Of a DNA stretch of 64,000 nt, positions 1 through 8,654 are shown piece by piece. A program made the translations under genes and the position numbers. The notes under the pieces are model-generated. The model was given only the letters and a program-made list of their open reading frames with translations. It did not search any database and was not told the origin of the DNA. Source of the stretch: Mesorhizobium sp. J428 (GTDB taxonomy: Bacteria; Pseudomonadota; Alphaproteobacteria; Rhizobiales; Rhizobiaceae); the NCBI RefSeq assembly GCF_024699925.1, contig NZ_JAJOMX010000001.1:2828001-2892000 (forward strand). Direction: 5' to 3'. How positions within the stretch are numbered: position 1 is the first letter of the stretch; each line of letters opens with the position of its first letter.

Positions 1-489
1 AACTATGTCGAAGGCATGCGACCGAAGCTCGGACTGACCACCCCGCGCGACGAGGACAAGGCGCTGGTGAAGGGCCTGCTCGAGACGATGGCGGCCGGCG
101 GCGCCGACTTCACGCTGACCTTCCGCACGCTGGCGCAGGATGCGGCCCTTCTCCCGCAGGATGTCGCGCGCGGGGCGACACGCAGGCTCTTCGCCGATCC
201 CGCCGGCTTCGACGCCTGGGCGCGCCTGTGGCTGGAGCGGCTCGCCGTCGAAGGCATCGCTGCGAAAGAGCGTGCGGCGCTGATGAACGCCAGCAATCCA
301 AGGTTCATCCCGCGCAATCATCTGATCGAGGAACTGATCGCGGCGGCCGTCGAGCGCGATGATTTCGGCCCGTTCCATGACATGCTCGGCGTCCTCGCCT
401 ATCCTTATGACGAGCAGCCGGGGATGGAGCGCTACGCCGAGCCGCCGCAGCCCGAAGAACGCGTGCTGCAAACATTCTGCGGAACGTAG
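1..489 (+). CDS. selO: SelO family protein AMPylase, C-terminal part (5' end outside window)
   Basis: The reading frame is open from base 1, so the gene starts upstream of the window. About 162 residues of the C-terminal part are visible. They match the conserved end of the SelO/YdiU pseudokinase family: an NPRFIPRNHLIEE block, then a PYDEQP segment, and a terminal ERVLQTFCGT. The last motif carries the Cys near the C-terminus that is selenocysteine in some eukaryotic SelO proteins. Family members transfer AMP to Ser, Thr or Tyr of protein substrates. The catalytic kinase-like core lies outside the window, so activity cannot be judged. The end is a normal TAG stop. Confidence 0.9.
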   Translation, partial: NYVEGMRPKLGLTTPRDEDKALVKGLLETMAAGGADFTLTFRTLAQDAALLPQDVARGATRRLFADPAGFDAWARLWLERLAVEGIAAKERAALMNASNPRFIPRNHLIEELIAAAVERDDFGPFHDMLGVLAYPYDEQPGMERYAEPPQPEERVLQTFCGT

Positions 490-601
490 TATTATCAGAA
501 CATCGCCGAGAGGATTAGCATATAAGACGGACGTTACCCGCGTACTGCTAATCCGTTCCCAGCTTAGTATTTGATGTATGGATTCGGAAGAGGAACTTGC
601 C

Positions 602-832
602 TCAGCAGGTCGCGGCGTTACACTTGTTTAGATTCTCAAGTCGGATCAGTTCTGCCTTTGCGTCCGCATCCGCTCTGGCTTTTTCTGCCTCAGCTCTGGC
701 AAGTCGTGCCTCCAACTCCGCTTTCTCAACCTGCTCTTTAGTGACATCCTGTGAGTATGCGGCAACCGTTGGCGATGCTATCAGCGCTCCGACGGTAACG
801 AGGACCAGTGATATTTTCCGTAAGCGAGCCAT
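602..832 (-). CDS. small exported coiled-coil protein, unknown function
   Basis: This encodes 76 residues if it starts at the ATG at 832, which has a GGGGA stretch about 8 bases upstream. An in-frame ATG at 847 would add five residues. The N-terminus (MARLRKISLVLVTVGALIAS) is a good signal peptide, probably cut after a VAAYS-like site. The rest is an Ala/Glu/Lys/Arg-rich heptad-like helix (about residues 30-62), ending in NKCNAATC with two Cys. The stretch from 490 to 963 is less GC-rich than its neighbours. No family was recognised. It could be a periplasmic helical protein or a lysis or colicin-related small protein. The signal peptide supports a real gene. Confidence 0.55.
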   Translation of the reverse strand: MARLRKISLVLVTVGALIASPTVAAYSQDVTKEQVEKAELEARLARAEAEKARADADAKAELIRLENLNKCNAATC

Positions 833-963
833 GGCCTTTTTCCCCATCGATGGTGAGTTGGCGACCAAAAGACAAACTCTGGTTCGACGAGATGCGTCAT
901 CTGGTTGCACAATACATAATATTCTCCTTTTACGTGCATGCAAGATACTGAGCGACCATAGCT

Positions 964-1977
964 ATGGTTGACGTTCTGAGAACCCTGTTCCACCCCTTCG
1001 AAATTGGCGACCTCGACGTGCCCGGCAAGGGCACGAGGGTGCTTTTCCTCGGCGCCGAGCCGGGGTTCCGGCTGCCGGACGGCTTCGACGCCGACCTCAC
1101 GCTTGCTCAAGGGTTTCGTCCGGATTTTCTGAAGCTGAAGGCCGGCCGGCACAGGGTGGTGCCGGAGGCGGACGGGGAGGGGTATGACCTCGTCCTCGTC
1201 CTGGCGGGCAAGCATAAGGGGCTGAACGAGATTCTGATCGCCGAGGCAATGCGGCGCGGTTCGCCGACGGCCATGATTCTCGTGGCCGGCAGCAAGGACG
1301 ACGGCATCGCCAGCCTGCGCAAGCGGCTGGAGGCGCTCGCTCCGCTTGAGGGAAGCCTCTCCAAGTTCCACGGCCAGGCCTTCTGGCTCCATCGGCCGGC
1401 GGATGCGCGCGCGGTGGCCGCGATGCTGGCGACCCCCAACAGGGAGGCTCTCATCGGCGGCCGCTTTCGCGCGACCCCCGGCATGTTCTCCCACGACCGC
1501 ATCGACGCCGGCTCGCGGCTCCTGGCGCAGCACATCCCGGCCGATCTCTCGGGGGCGGTGGCGGACTTCTGCGCCGGCTGGGGCTATCTTGCCGCCGAGG
1601 TTCCGGAGCGGTGCCCTGGCGCCGCCTCGCTCGATCTCTTCGAGGCGGACCATGCCTCGCTGGAAGCCGCGAAGCTCAATCTTGCCGACGCGCGCGTCCC
1701 CGTGGGCTTCCATTGGACCGATCTTGCTTCCGAACCCGTGCCGCGCAAGTTCGATGCGATCGTCATGAACCCGCCCTTCCATCAGGGGCGTGCGGCTGAC
1801 CCCGGCATCGGCCATGCGATGATCCGCGCCGCGAGCGCGGCGCTGAAGCCGAACGGCCGGTTTTACATGGTCGCCAATCGCGGCCTGCCTTATGAGGCGG
1901 CCCTTGCCGCCGGCTTCAGGCAGTCGGGAGAGACCGTCAGGGATCAGACCTACAAGGTGCTCTGGGCGAAGCGCTGA
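964..1977 (+). CDS. class I SAM-dependent methyltransferase, RsmC-like
   Basis: The product has 337 residues. The C-terminal half carries a SAM-binding motif (DFCAGWGYLA, residues 201-210) and a catalytic MNPPFH motif (residues 268-273). NPPF is the signature of N-methyltransferases that modify exocyclic amino groups. The size and the poorly conserved N-terminal half (residues 1-165) fit the RsmC/RlmG group, which methylates guanine N2 in rRNA. RsmC targets G1207 of 16S rRNA in E. coli; the target here is inferred. The gene ends one base before the convergent gene on the other strand. Confidence 0.8.
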   Translation: MVDVLRTLFHPFEIGDLDVPGKGTRVLFLGAEPGFRLPDGFDADLTLAQGFRPDFLKLKAGRHRVVPEADGEGYDLVLVLAGKHKGLNEILIAEAMRRGSPTAMILVAGSKDDGIASLRKRLEALAPLEGSLSKFHGQAFWLHRPADARAVAAMLATPNREALIGGRFRATPGMFSHDRIDAGSRLLAQHIPADLSGAVADFCAGWGYLAAEVPERCPGAASLDLFEADHASLEAAKLNLADARVPVGFHWTDLASEPVPRKFDAIVMNPPFHQGRAADPGIGHAMIRAASAALKPNGRFYMVANRGLPYEAALAAGFRQSGETVRDQTYKVLWAKR

Positions 1978-2925
1978 CTAGCCATCCTCTTTCCCGAAGC
2001 GGGAGCGCTCGAACAGCAGGATGACCACAAGCGCGATCACGAACGGAATGATCAGGTAGAGCAGCCGGAACACGACCAGCGCCGCGATCACGTCCGCCGG
2101 GTCCATCTCCGACAGCGCGTGGACGAAGACGAGTTCGAGCACGCCGAGCCCGCCCGGCGCATGCGACAGCAGCGCGACGGAGAACGAGATCAGGAAGATG
2201 CCGAGGATCACGAGGAAACCTGGGTTTCCGGCCTCGGGTAGCGCGAAGTAGACGATGCCGGCCGCGCCGATGATCTCGATCGGGCCGATGACGAGCTGCC
2301 GCGCCACGATCGCGGGAGACGGATAGCCGAGGCTGAAGCCTTTGATCCGCAGCGGCGGCAGCTTCAGCAGGGAACCGAGGACGTACAGCGCAACCAGCCC
2401 CAGCAGAAGATAGCCCGTGCCCAGCGAGAAGTCGGTCGGCAGGATGTCGACGAACCTGTCGGTGATCTCGGGCTCGATGACGAAGACCAGCCCCGTCAGG
2501 AACACCACTCCGAGCGCGAAGGTGAAGGAGCAGAAGGCGACGAGTATGCCGACCTCCGCCATGGTCAGTCCCTTGGACCCGTAGGCCCTGTAGCGGACCA
2601 CGGCGCCGGACAGCACCGAGGCCCCGACATTGTGCGAGATCGCATAGGTGGTGAAGGAGCCGATGGTGATGAACAGCCACGGCACCTTCCGGTTCAGGTA
2701 TTTCAGCGCGATGTTGTCGTATCCGGCGAGCGCGCCGTAGGCGACGAAGGTGGAGAGGATGGCCAAAAGCCAGCTGTGCAGCGAAATCCGCGCGAAGCTG
2801 GCCTTCATCTCCTCGAGGGAAACGCCGCGCAGCTCGTGATAGAGCAGCCAGATCGAGAAGACCACGGCCGCGCTGCCGACAACCGGCCAAAAGAACTTCC
2901 TGAGCTTCATCCCGCCCGGCGCCAC
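1978..2925 (-). CDS. YbhN/LPG-synthase-like integral membrane protein (UPF0104)
   Basis: The product has about 315 residues from a GTG at 2925, or 310 from the ATG at 2910; the start is uncertain because neither has a clear ribosome binding site. At least six hydrophobic segments are visible. The pattern matches the flippase-like domain of lysylphosphatidylglycerol synthase: an AYGALAGYDNIAL segment, an AISHNVGASVLSGAVVRYRAY segment split over two helices, and SHAPGGLGVLE near the C-terminus. The cytosolic aminoacyl-transferase domain of MprF is absent, as in the stand-alone YbhN family. Its role is probably lipid handling in the inner membrane, but the substrate is unknown. Confidence 0.8.
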   Translation of the reverse strand: MAPGGMKLRKFFWPVVGSAAVVFSIWLLYHELRGVSLEEMKASFARISLHSWLLAILSTFVAYGALAGYDNIALKYLNRKVPWLFITIGSFTTYAISHNVGASVLSGAVVRYRAYGSKGLTMAEVGILVAFCSFTFALGVVFLTGLVFVIEPEITDRFVDILPTDFSLGTGYLLLGLVALYVLGSLLKLPPLRIKGFSLGYPSPAIVARQLVIGPIEIIGAAGIVYFALPEAGNPGFLVILGIFLISFSVALLSHAPGGLGVLELVFVHALSEMDPADVIAALVVFRLLYLIIPFVIALVVILLFERSRFGKEDG

Positions 2926-3000
2926 CTCATCGGAGTGAATTGGTCCGCGATCCCCCCGCGAACTGTGAATGACTGGTGATGAACGCTCAATATAGCCGGG

Positions 3001-3019
3001 TCAAGGCAAAAAGCCTTGA
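3001..3019 (-). terminator. hairpin downstream of the GGDEF-EAL gene
   Basis: TCAAGGC and GCCTTGA form a perfect 7-bp stem around a five-base loop, starting 15 bases past the stop of the minus-strand GGDEF-EAL gene. The uridines lie in the loop on that strand and no U-run follows the stem, so intrinsic termination is only possible. Confidence 0.4.
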
Positions 3020-3033
3020 GGTGGCAGTGACGG

Positions 3034-4563
3034 TCAGTGGACCGTGGTGGCCGCCGCAACCGGCCGGGCATCCAACCCCATCGCGGCCAGCGGGCCCGGC
3101 CTGCCATAGAGGAAGCCCTGCACCACGTCGCATCCCGCGGCGCGCAGCAGCGTCGCCTGGTTCTCCGTCTCGACGCCTTCCGCGATCGTGCGCACGCCGA
3201 GCGCGCGGGAGAGGCCTACGATGGTGGCGACAACCGCCCCGCCATTGTCCTTATCGATGCGGTTGACGAAGGACCGGTCGATCTTGAGCTTCTGGAAGGG
3301 GAAGTCGATCAGGTAGCTGAGGTTCGAATAGCCGGTGCCGAAATCGTCGACGGCGACCGAAATGCCCATCTCGGCCAGCTGCCGCATGACCTGGGCCGCG
3401 CGCTCACGGTCCTGCATCATGGCCGTCTCCGTCACCTCGAGCTCCAGCCGCGACGGGTTCACGCCCGTCTCGGCGAGGACGGCGCGGACGCGCGAGACGA
3501 AGTCCTTCGTCATCATCTGCACGGGCGAGATGTTGACCGCGATGTACATGTCCTGAGGCAGCGACTTCAGGTCCGCGCAGGCCTTGCGCAGCACCCATTC
3601 GCCGATCGGCACGACCATTCCGGTTTCCTCGGCGACCGGCACGAACTCCGCCGGCGGAATCATGCCGCGCTTGGGGTGCCGCCACCGTAGCAGGGCCTCG
3701 TAGCCGATCACCCTGTCGGTGGCGAGGTCGTGCTGCGGCTGGTAGTACAGGTCGAAATCGCCGCGCTGGAAGGCGGCATGCAGCTCGGACTCGATCCACT
3801 GCCGGTAGTCGGCGATCTGGCCCATGTCGGGGTGGAACACCGACCAGTTGCCGATGCCGCTCGCCCTCGCATTCTGCAGCGCGAGGTTTGAGCGCCGCAG
3901 CAGCACGATCGGATCGCGTCCGTCCTTCGGCATGGCGACCATGCCCACCGACAGGTTCACCGACTGCAGATGCGTCGTCAGGCGATAGGGCTCCATCATG
4001 GTCTCGATGATCTTTTCCACCGTCCGATCGATCGAGACGATCCGGCCATCTGGAACCAGGATCGCGAACTCGCCCGCGCCGATGCGGCCGATCTCGGATC
4101 CGGGCGGCACGTGGTCGCGCAGGCGCGCGGCGAAGGCGCGGATCAGCTCGTCGCCTTGCGTGTAGCCGATCGCGTCGTTGATCTGCTTGAAGCGGTCGAT
4201 GTCGATGTCGACGAGGAAGACGGGTTTCCCGTCCTGCACGGTCGCTGCCGCGGCGGCTGCGATCCTGCCGATCATCGCCTGGCGCGAATGCAGGCCGGTC
4301 AGCTTGTCCACCTGCGTTTCGTTGTGGACGAAGCTGGCGGACTCGTCGATGCCCGCGAAGAAGGACAGCGAGGAGCCGGCCGCCGCGAGCGCGCACAGCG
4401 AGGCGATGATTCCGCCCAGCGCCGAGGGCGTCAGTCCGCCCAGTTGTGCGCCGAAACCCATGCGCAGCGCCCACAGGCCGAGCACGAAGCTGGACATGCC
4501 CGCGGCGGCGATGGTGATCAGCCGGAACAGCGGGCTGCGAGTCGGATTTGCATACGTCCGCAT
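3034..4563 (-). CDS. GGDEF-EAL protein, probable c-di-GMP phosphodiesterase with degenerate cyclase
   Basis: The product has 509 residues. Two membrane segments (about 13-35 and 45-70) are followed by a GGDEF domain (about 80-245) and an EAL domain (about 255-500). The cyclase signature reads GAGEF (162-166) in place of GG[DE]EF, so cyclase activity is probably lost, although the upstream metal-site Asp residues in DIDIDRFKQIND are kept. The EAL domain looks complete: EALLRW (289-294), NIS, EVTE (376-379), DDFGTGYS (406-413), KIDR and EGVE (462-465). It therefore most likely hydrolyses cyclic di-GMP at the inner membrane. No dedicated sensor domain is visible. Confidence 0.9.
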   Translation of the reverse strand: MRTYANPTRSPLFRLITIAAAGMSSFVLGLWALRMGFGAQLGGLTPSALGGIIASLCALAAAGSSLSFFAGIDESASFVHNETQVDKLTGLHSRQAMIGRIAAAAAATVQDGKPVFLVDIDIDRFKQINDAIGYTQGDELIRAFAARLRDHVPPGSEIGRIGAGEFAILVPDGRIVSIDRTVEKIIETMMEPYRLTTHLQSVNLSVGMVAMPKDGRDPIVLLRRSNLALQNARASGIGNWSVFHPDMGQIADYRQWIESELHAAFQRGDFDLYYQPQHDLATDRVIGYEALLRWRHPKRGMIPPAEFVPVAEETGMVVPIGEWVLRKACADLKSLPQDMYIAVNISPVQMMTKDFVSRVRAVLAETGVNPSRLELEVTETAMMQDRERAAQVMRQLAEMGISVAVDDFGTGYSNLSYLIDFPFQKLKIDRSFVNRIDKDNGGAVVATIVGLSRALGVRTIAEGVETENQATLLRAAGCDVVQGFLYGRPGPLAAMGLDARPVAAATTVH

Positions 4564-4656
4564 GCGCCAAACATCCTTAAGCGGGCCATCCGTACAGGAA
4601 ATCCCCTTAAAGTCGGTTTCCCGCTATCGTTAGCGATTGTTGAATGCGCAGAACGG

Positions 4657-5466
4657 TCAGGCGCCGTCGTCCGTCCGCTTCAGTTCGTCCAGCGTCGGCA
4701 TCGAGACGATGTGATAGCCGGAATCGACGTAGTGGATCTCGCCGGTCACCCCGCCCGACAGGGTCGAGAGCAGGTAGAGGGCCGATCCGCCCACCTCCTC
4801 CAGGCTCACCGTGCGCCTGAGCGGAGAGTTGCGCGCCTGGTAGGAGAACATGTGCCGGGCGTCCGAAATGCCGGCGCCGGCGAGCGTGCGCACAGGTCCT
4901 GCCGAGATCGCGTTGACGCGGATGTTGCGCGGCCCGAAATCGTTGGCGAGGTAGCGCACGCTGGCCTCGAGCCCGGCCTTGGCGACGCCCATGACGTTGT
5001 AGTTCGGCATCACCCGCACCGAGCCGGCATAGGTGAGCGTGATCATCGAGCCGCCCTCGTTCATCATGGCGGCGGCCTTCCGCGCGACCTCGGTGAACGA
5101 ATAGCAGGAGATCACCATCGTGCGGATGAAGTTCTCCTTCGTGGTGTCCGCATAGAGGCCCTTCAGCTCGTTCTTGTCGGAGAAGCCGATGGCGTGGACG
5201 ATGAAGTCGATCGTGCCCCACTCGGCCTTCAGCGCGTCGAACACGCTGTCGACCGAGGCGCTGTCCTCGACGTCGCAGGGCAGGACCAGCTTCGCGCCGA
5301 CCTTCTCGGCCAGCGGCTTGACGCGCCGGCCGAAGGCCTCGCCCTGGTAGGTGAAGGCCATTTCCGCGCCGTGTGCATGCAGCATCTGGGCAATGCCCCA
5401 GGCAATGGAATGATCGTTCGCGACCCCCATGATCAGGCCGCGCTTGCCCTGCATCAGTCCGTTCAT
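4657..5466 (-). CDS. fabI: enoyl-[acyl-carrier-protein] reductase (NADH) FabI
   Basis: The product has 269 residues from the ATG at 5466, which lies 13 bases after the fabB stop; upstream in-frame codons overlap fabB and are not needed. FabI carries out the last reduction of each fatty acid elongation cycle in the cytoplasm. It has the family's GVANDHSIAWGIA nucleotide-binding start. The catalytic Tyr156 and Lys163 fall in YNVMGVAK, numbering as in the E. coli enzyme, and LTYAGS precedes them. It is the third gene of the fabA-fabB-fabI cluster. Confidence 0.95.
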   Translation of the reverse strand: MNGLMQGKRGLIMGVANDHSIAWGIAQMLHAHGAEMAFTYQGEAFGRRVKPLAEKVGAKLVLPCDVEDSASVDSVFDALKAEWGTIDFIVHAIGFSDKNELKGLYADTTKENFIRTMVISCYSFTEVARKAAAMMNEGGSMITLTYAGSVRVMPNYNVMGVAKAGLEASVRYLANDFGPRNIRVNAISAGPVRTLAGAGISDARHMFSYQARNSPLRRTVSLEEVGGSALYLLSTLSGGVTGEIHYVDSGYHIVSMPTLDELKRTDDGA

Positions 5467-5479
5467 CTGTGCGCTGCCC

Positions 5480-6700
5480 TCAGTCTGCCACGCGCTGGAA
5501 AACCAGCGTCGCATTTGTGCCGCCGAACCCGAAGGAATTGGACAGGACCGTGTCGATCCTGGCGTTGTCGATCCGCTTGCGCACGACCGGCATGCCTTCG
5601 AATTCGGGATCGAGCGTCTCGATATGGGCGCTTTCGCCGATGAAGCCCGCCTGCATCATCAGGATCGAATAGATCGATTCCTGCACGCCGGCGGCACCCA
5701 GCGAATGGCCGGTCAGCGACTTGGTGGAGGAGATGTTGGGGAGCGCGTCGCCGAACACCTCGCGGATGGCGCCCATCTCCTTCGAATCGCCGACCGGCGT
5801 CGAGGTGCCGTGCGTGTTGATGTAGTCGACCGGTCCCTTCACCGTCGCCAGCGCCTGTCGCATGCAGCGCACCGCGCCTTCGCCTGAAGGGGCAACCATG
5901 TCGTAGCCGTCGGAGGTGGCGCCGTAGCCGGTGAGCTCGCAGTAGATCTTCGCGCCGCGCGCCTTGGCGCGTTCGTATTCCTCGAGCACCAGCACGCCGG
6001 CGCCGCCCGCGATCACGAAGCCGTCGCGGTCGACGTCGTAGGCGCGCGAGGCGACTTCCGGCCGGTTGTTGAACTTGGACGACATCGCGCCCATCGCGTC
6101 GAACAGGTTCGACATCGTCCAGTCGAGGTCCTCGTGGCCGCCGGCGAACATCACGTCCTGCTTGCCCCACTGGATCATCTCGGCCGCGTTGCCGATGCAG
6201 TGCGCCGAGGTCGAGCAGGCCGACGAGATCGAATAGTTGACGCCGTGGATCTTGAACCAGGTGGCGAGCGTCGCGGACGCCGTCGAGGACATGGCCTTCG
6301 GCACGGCGAACGGGCCGATCCGCTTCGGGCTGTTGTTCTTGATGGTGGTTTCAGCCGCCTCGACGATGATTCGCGTCGACGGGCCGCCCGAGCCCATGAT
6401 GATGCCGGTGCGCTCGTTGGTGATGTCGCCCTCTTCCAGCCCCGCATCCGCGATGGCCTGCTGCATGGCGACGTGATTCCAGGCGCCGCCCTTGTGCAGG
6501 AAACGCAGGGCGCGGCGGTCGACCAGGTCCGTCGGATCGAGCGTCGGCGCGCCCCAGACCTGGCAGCGGAAGCCGTGTTCGGCGAAATCCGGCGAAAAGC
6601 TGATGCCCGACTTTGCGTCGCGCAGGGATTCGCGCACCTCGTCCGCATTGTTGCCGATCGACGATACGATGCCGAGACCGGTGACGACGACTCGTCTCAT
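5480..6700 (-). CDS. fabB: beta-ketoacyl-ACP synthase I FabB
   Basis: The product has 406 residues, the usual length. This condensing enzyme elongates acyl-ACP, and FabB-type enzymes are needed for unsaturated chains. The Cys-His-His catalytic set is present: Cys162 in [10 protein letters not shown], His297 in [11 protein letters not shown] and His332 in [11 protein letters not shown]. The Gly-rich [10 protein letters not shown] end is typical. It sits between fabA, 30 bases upstream, and fabI, 13 bases downstream, in the order found in many rhizobia. Confidence 0.96.
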   Translation of the reverse strand: MRRVVVTGLGIVSSIGNNADEVRESLRDAKSGISFSPDFAEHGFRCQVWGAPTLDPTDLVDRRALRFLHKGGAWNHVAMQQAIADAGLEEGDITNERTGIIMGSGGPSTRIIVEAAETTIKNNSPKRIGPFAVPKAMSSTASATLATWFKIHGVNYSISSACSTSAHCIGNAAEMIQWGKQDVMFAGGHEDLDWTMSNLFDAMGAMSSKFNNRPEVASRAYDVDRDGFVIAGGAGVLVLEEYERAKARGAKIYCELTGYGATSDGYDMVAPSGEGAVRCMRQALATVKGPVDYINTHGTSTPVGDSKEMGAIREVFGDALPNISSTKSLTGHSLGAAGVQESIYSILMMQAGFIGESAHIETLDPEFEGMPVVRKRIDNARIDTVLSNSFGFGGTNATLVFQRVAD

Positions 6701-6730
6701 GGAATGCTCCTTGTGCCGTGTGCCGCCGCG

Positions 6731-7249
6731 CTAGGCCGCTGCTTCCTGCTTGGCGAGGCCGACCTTCAGGTCGGTCGCCGTATAGATGGTCTCGCCATCG
6801 GCCTTAAGCCAGCCATCGGCGATGCCGAGCACCAGCCGCCCGCGCATCACGCGCTTGAAGTCGACGCCGTATTCGACCAACTTCGTCTTCGGTGTGACCA
6901 TGCCCTTGAACTTCACCTCTCCGGTCGAGAGCGCCATGCCCTTGCCCGGTTCGCCGAGCCAGCCGAGATAGAATCCCGTGAGCTGCCACAGCGCGTCGAG
7001 GCCGAGACACCCTGGCATGATCGGATTGTCGATAAAATGGCAGGGGAAGAACCACAGGTCGCGATGGATCGCGAAATCGGCGCGGATGAAGCCCTTGTCG
7101 AACGCGCCGCCCGTCTCGCTGATCTCCGTGATGCGGTCGAACATGAGCATCGGCGGATAGGGAAGCTGGGCGTTGCCGGGTCCGAACAACTCGCCCTTCG
7201 CGCAGGCGAGGAGCTCGTCGTAGCCGTAGCTGGATTTCTTTTCGGCCAT
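6731..7249 (-). CDS. fabA: 3-hydroxydecanoyl-ACP dehydratase/isomerase FabA
   Basis: The product has 172 residues from the ATG at 7249, which is preceded by CGGGAGACCAC; this start gives the same length as E. coli FabA. FabA dehydrates 3-hydroxydecanoyl-ACP and isomerises the trans-2 product to cis-3, the entry to anaerobic-type unsaturated fatty acids. Active-site His71 is in [10 protein letters not shown] and Asp85 in LGLDALWQ. It is the first gene of fabA-fabB-fabI and diverges from irr. Confidence 0.96.
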   Translation of the reverse strand: MAEKKSSYGYDELLACAKGELFGPGNAQLPYPPMLMFDRITEISETGGAFDKGFIRADFAIHRDLWFFPCHFIDNPIMPGCLGLDALWQLTGFYLGWLGEPGKGMALSTGEVKFKGMVTPKTKLVEYGVDFKRVMRGRLVLGIADGWLKADGETIYTATDLKVGLAKQEAAA

Positions 7250-7484
7250 GTGGTCTCCCGTCGAAGCTCCCAGATCGAAGCGCATTCTTGTCTTTGCCCG
7301 CGCGTCCTCGCCGGGCTTCGCGACGAAGGAAACTGCCGGCTTCGATTAGCTTGCCGGGTCGGAGCGGTCAATGTGCCGCTATTGATCGCTGGCGGTTCCC
7401 GGAATATATGCTGGAAAAAGCGGCGTTCGCCCGGGGTTCGGGCTGTTGCCGCGTGGCCGGCTTCGGACGGCGGTTCGGAAGGAA

Positions 7485-7916
7485 ATGGACAAGGCGACCC
7501 AAACGATCGGACCTGATGTCGAGACGCGTGTGCGCGAGGCGGGGCTTCGCCCCACGCGGCAACGCGTTTCCCTCGCATCGCTGCTGTTCGCCAAGGGTGA
7601 CCGCCATCTGACGGCCGAGGAGCTTCACGAGGAAGCGCTGGGCGTCGGCGTTGCGGTGTCGCTCGCCACGGTCTACAACACCTTGCACCAGTTTACTGAG
7701 GCCGGGATGCTGCGCATCCTCGCGGTCGAAGGGGCGAAGACCTATTTCGACACCAACACGTCCGACCATCATCATTTCTATGTCGAAGGCGAGAACAAGG
7801 TTCTCGACATCGAGGCCGGGCCGGTGACCGTGAGCAATGTGCCGGCGCCGCCGCCCGGCATGGAGATCGCCAATATCGACATCGTCATCCGCCTGCGCCC
7901 GAAGCGCGGCTGCTGA
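7485..7916 (+). CDS. irr: iron response regulator Irr, Fur family
   Basis: The product has 143 residues from the ATG at 7485 (GGAAGGAA just upstream); an in-frame ATG at 7446 would add 13 residues without similarity. A winged-helix domain (RPTRQRVSLA to TVYNTLHQF) is followed by a dimerisation and metal-binding part containing SDHHHFYVEG, the His-rich site through which rhizobial Irr senses haem. Irr represses or activates iron and haem genes under low iron. The irr-fabA divergent arrangement is common in rhizobia. The 235 bases between the two starts must hold both promoters, but no clear iron-control element was found there. Confidence 0.93.
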   Translation: MDKATQTIGPDVETRVREAGLRPTRQRVSLASLLFAKGDRHLTAEELHEEALGVGVAVSLATVYNTLHQFTEAGMLRILAVEGAKTYFDTNTSDHHHFYVEGENKVLDIEAGPVTVSNVPAPPPGMEIANIDIVIRLRPKRGC

Positions 7917-7923
7917 CGCTCGA

Positions 7924-8484
7924 TCAGTCTTCGATCGTTTCGTCCGGATAAGCGCCCCAGATCAGGTTCTGCGGCACCCAGCCCTTGTAGCGGTCGAACC
8001 GCATCTGGCACCAGTTGCCGTTGCAGGCCTGGATTTCGCCCATGGCGCCGGGCTCGATCGTGGCGACCAGCCGCGCGTCCTCGGCCGGACTGGCGCGCAT
8101 CTGGATCGTTGCCTCCTTGCCCTTGAACCAGGGAGCAGCGATGCCGCTGCGCTTGCCCGACAGAAGCGACTGGTTGATCCAGCCCTCTGTGCCTTCCGAA
8201 TCGCGGATGCGCCGCCAGTTGTCGTATTCCTGGATGACCTCGACCGGCAGGCCGGACTTCAGGTACATCCACTCGACCGGGTAGTTGCGGCCGGGCCCGA
8301 TGCGCAGGTTCACGCGTCCGGATTTCAGCGTGACGAAGCGGGGAAGGGGCAGGCCGCTCTTGTTGGGGCCAACCGCCTGCGCCGCGGCCTCGCCGACGGA
8401 CGGCAGCAACGGGGAGGCGGCATTGAACGCGAAGCCTGCCAGCCCCGCGCAAAGAGCCAGTCGAAGCGACAGATAACGCGACAC
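7924..8484 (-). CDS. SH3b-domain exported protein
   Basis: The product has 186 residues from a GTG at 8484 with CAGGAG 7 bases upstream. A signal peptide covers residues 1-35. Two bacterial SH3-like repeats follow: SGRVNLRIGPGRNYPVEWMY to GTEGWINQSLLSG, then EATIQMRASPAEDARLVATI to YKGWVPQNLIWG, the second with a CNGNWC pair. Such periplasmic SH3b proteins of rhizobia are thought to bind cell-wall material; the partner is unknown. It ends 7 bases from the irr stop in convergent orientation. Confidence 0.85.
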   Translation of the reverse strand: MSRYLSLRLALCAGLAGFAFNAASPLLPSVGEAAAQAVGPNKSGLPLPRFVTLKSGRVNLRIGPGRNYPVEWMYLKSGLPVEVIQEYDNWRRIRDSEGTEGWINQSLLSGKRSGIAAPWFKGKEATIQMRASPAEDARLVATIEPGAMGEIQACNGNWCQMRFDRYKGWVPQNLIWGAYPDETIED

Positions 8485-8654
8485 GATCCACTCCTGACAC
8501 CGCGCGGCGCCGCACCCCGGGCAACGCCTTTTTCTTTGTCATCACCCGCGGGGCTTGTTAGAGAGAGGCCGGGCGGGCGCTGGCTACGAATGTCGCCGGT
8601 CTTGGTTAAAGAGGTCTCAACAGGACCCGGGATGCCGCCCTCGAAGAGGAAATA

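Noticed and set aside
490..600. A tRNA or other structured RNA after selO
   Set aside because: No cloverleaf, no TTCGANTC-like arm and no CCA end could be found; only AT-richer intergenic DNA.
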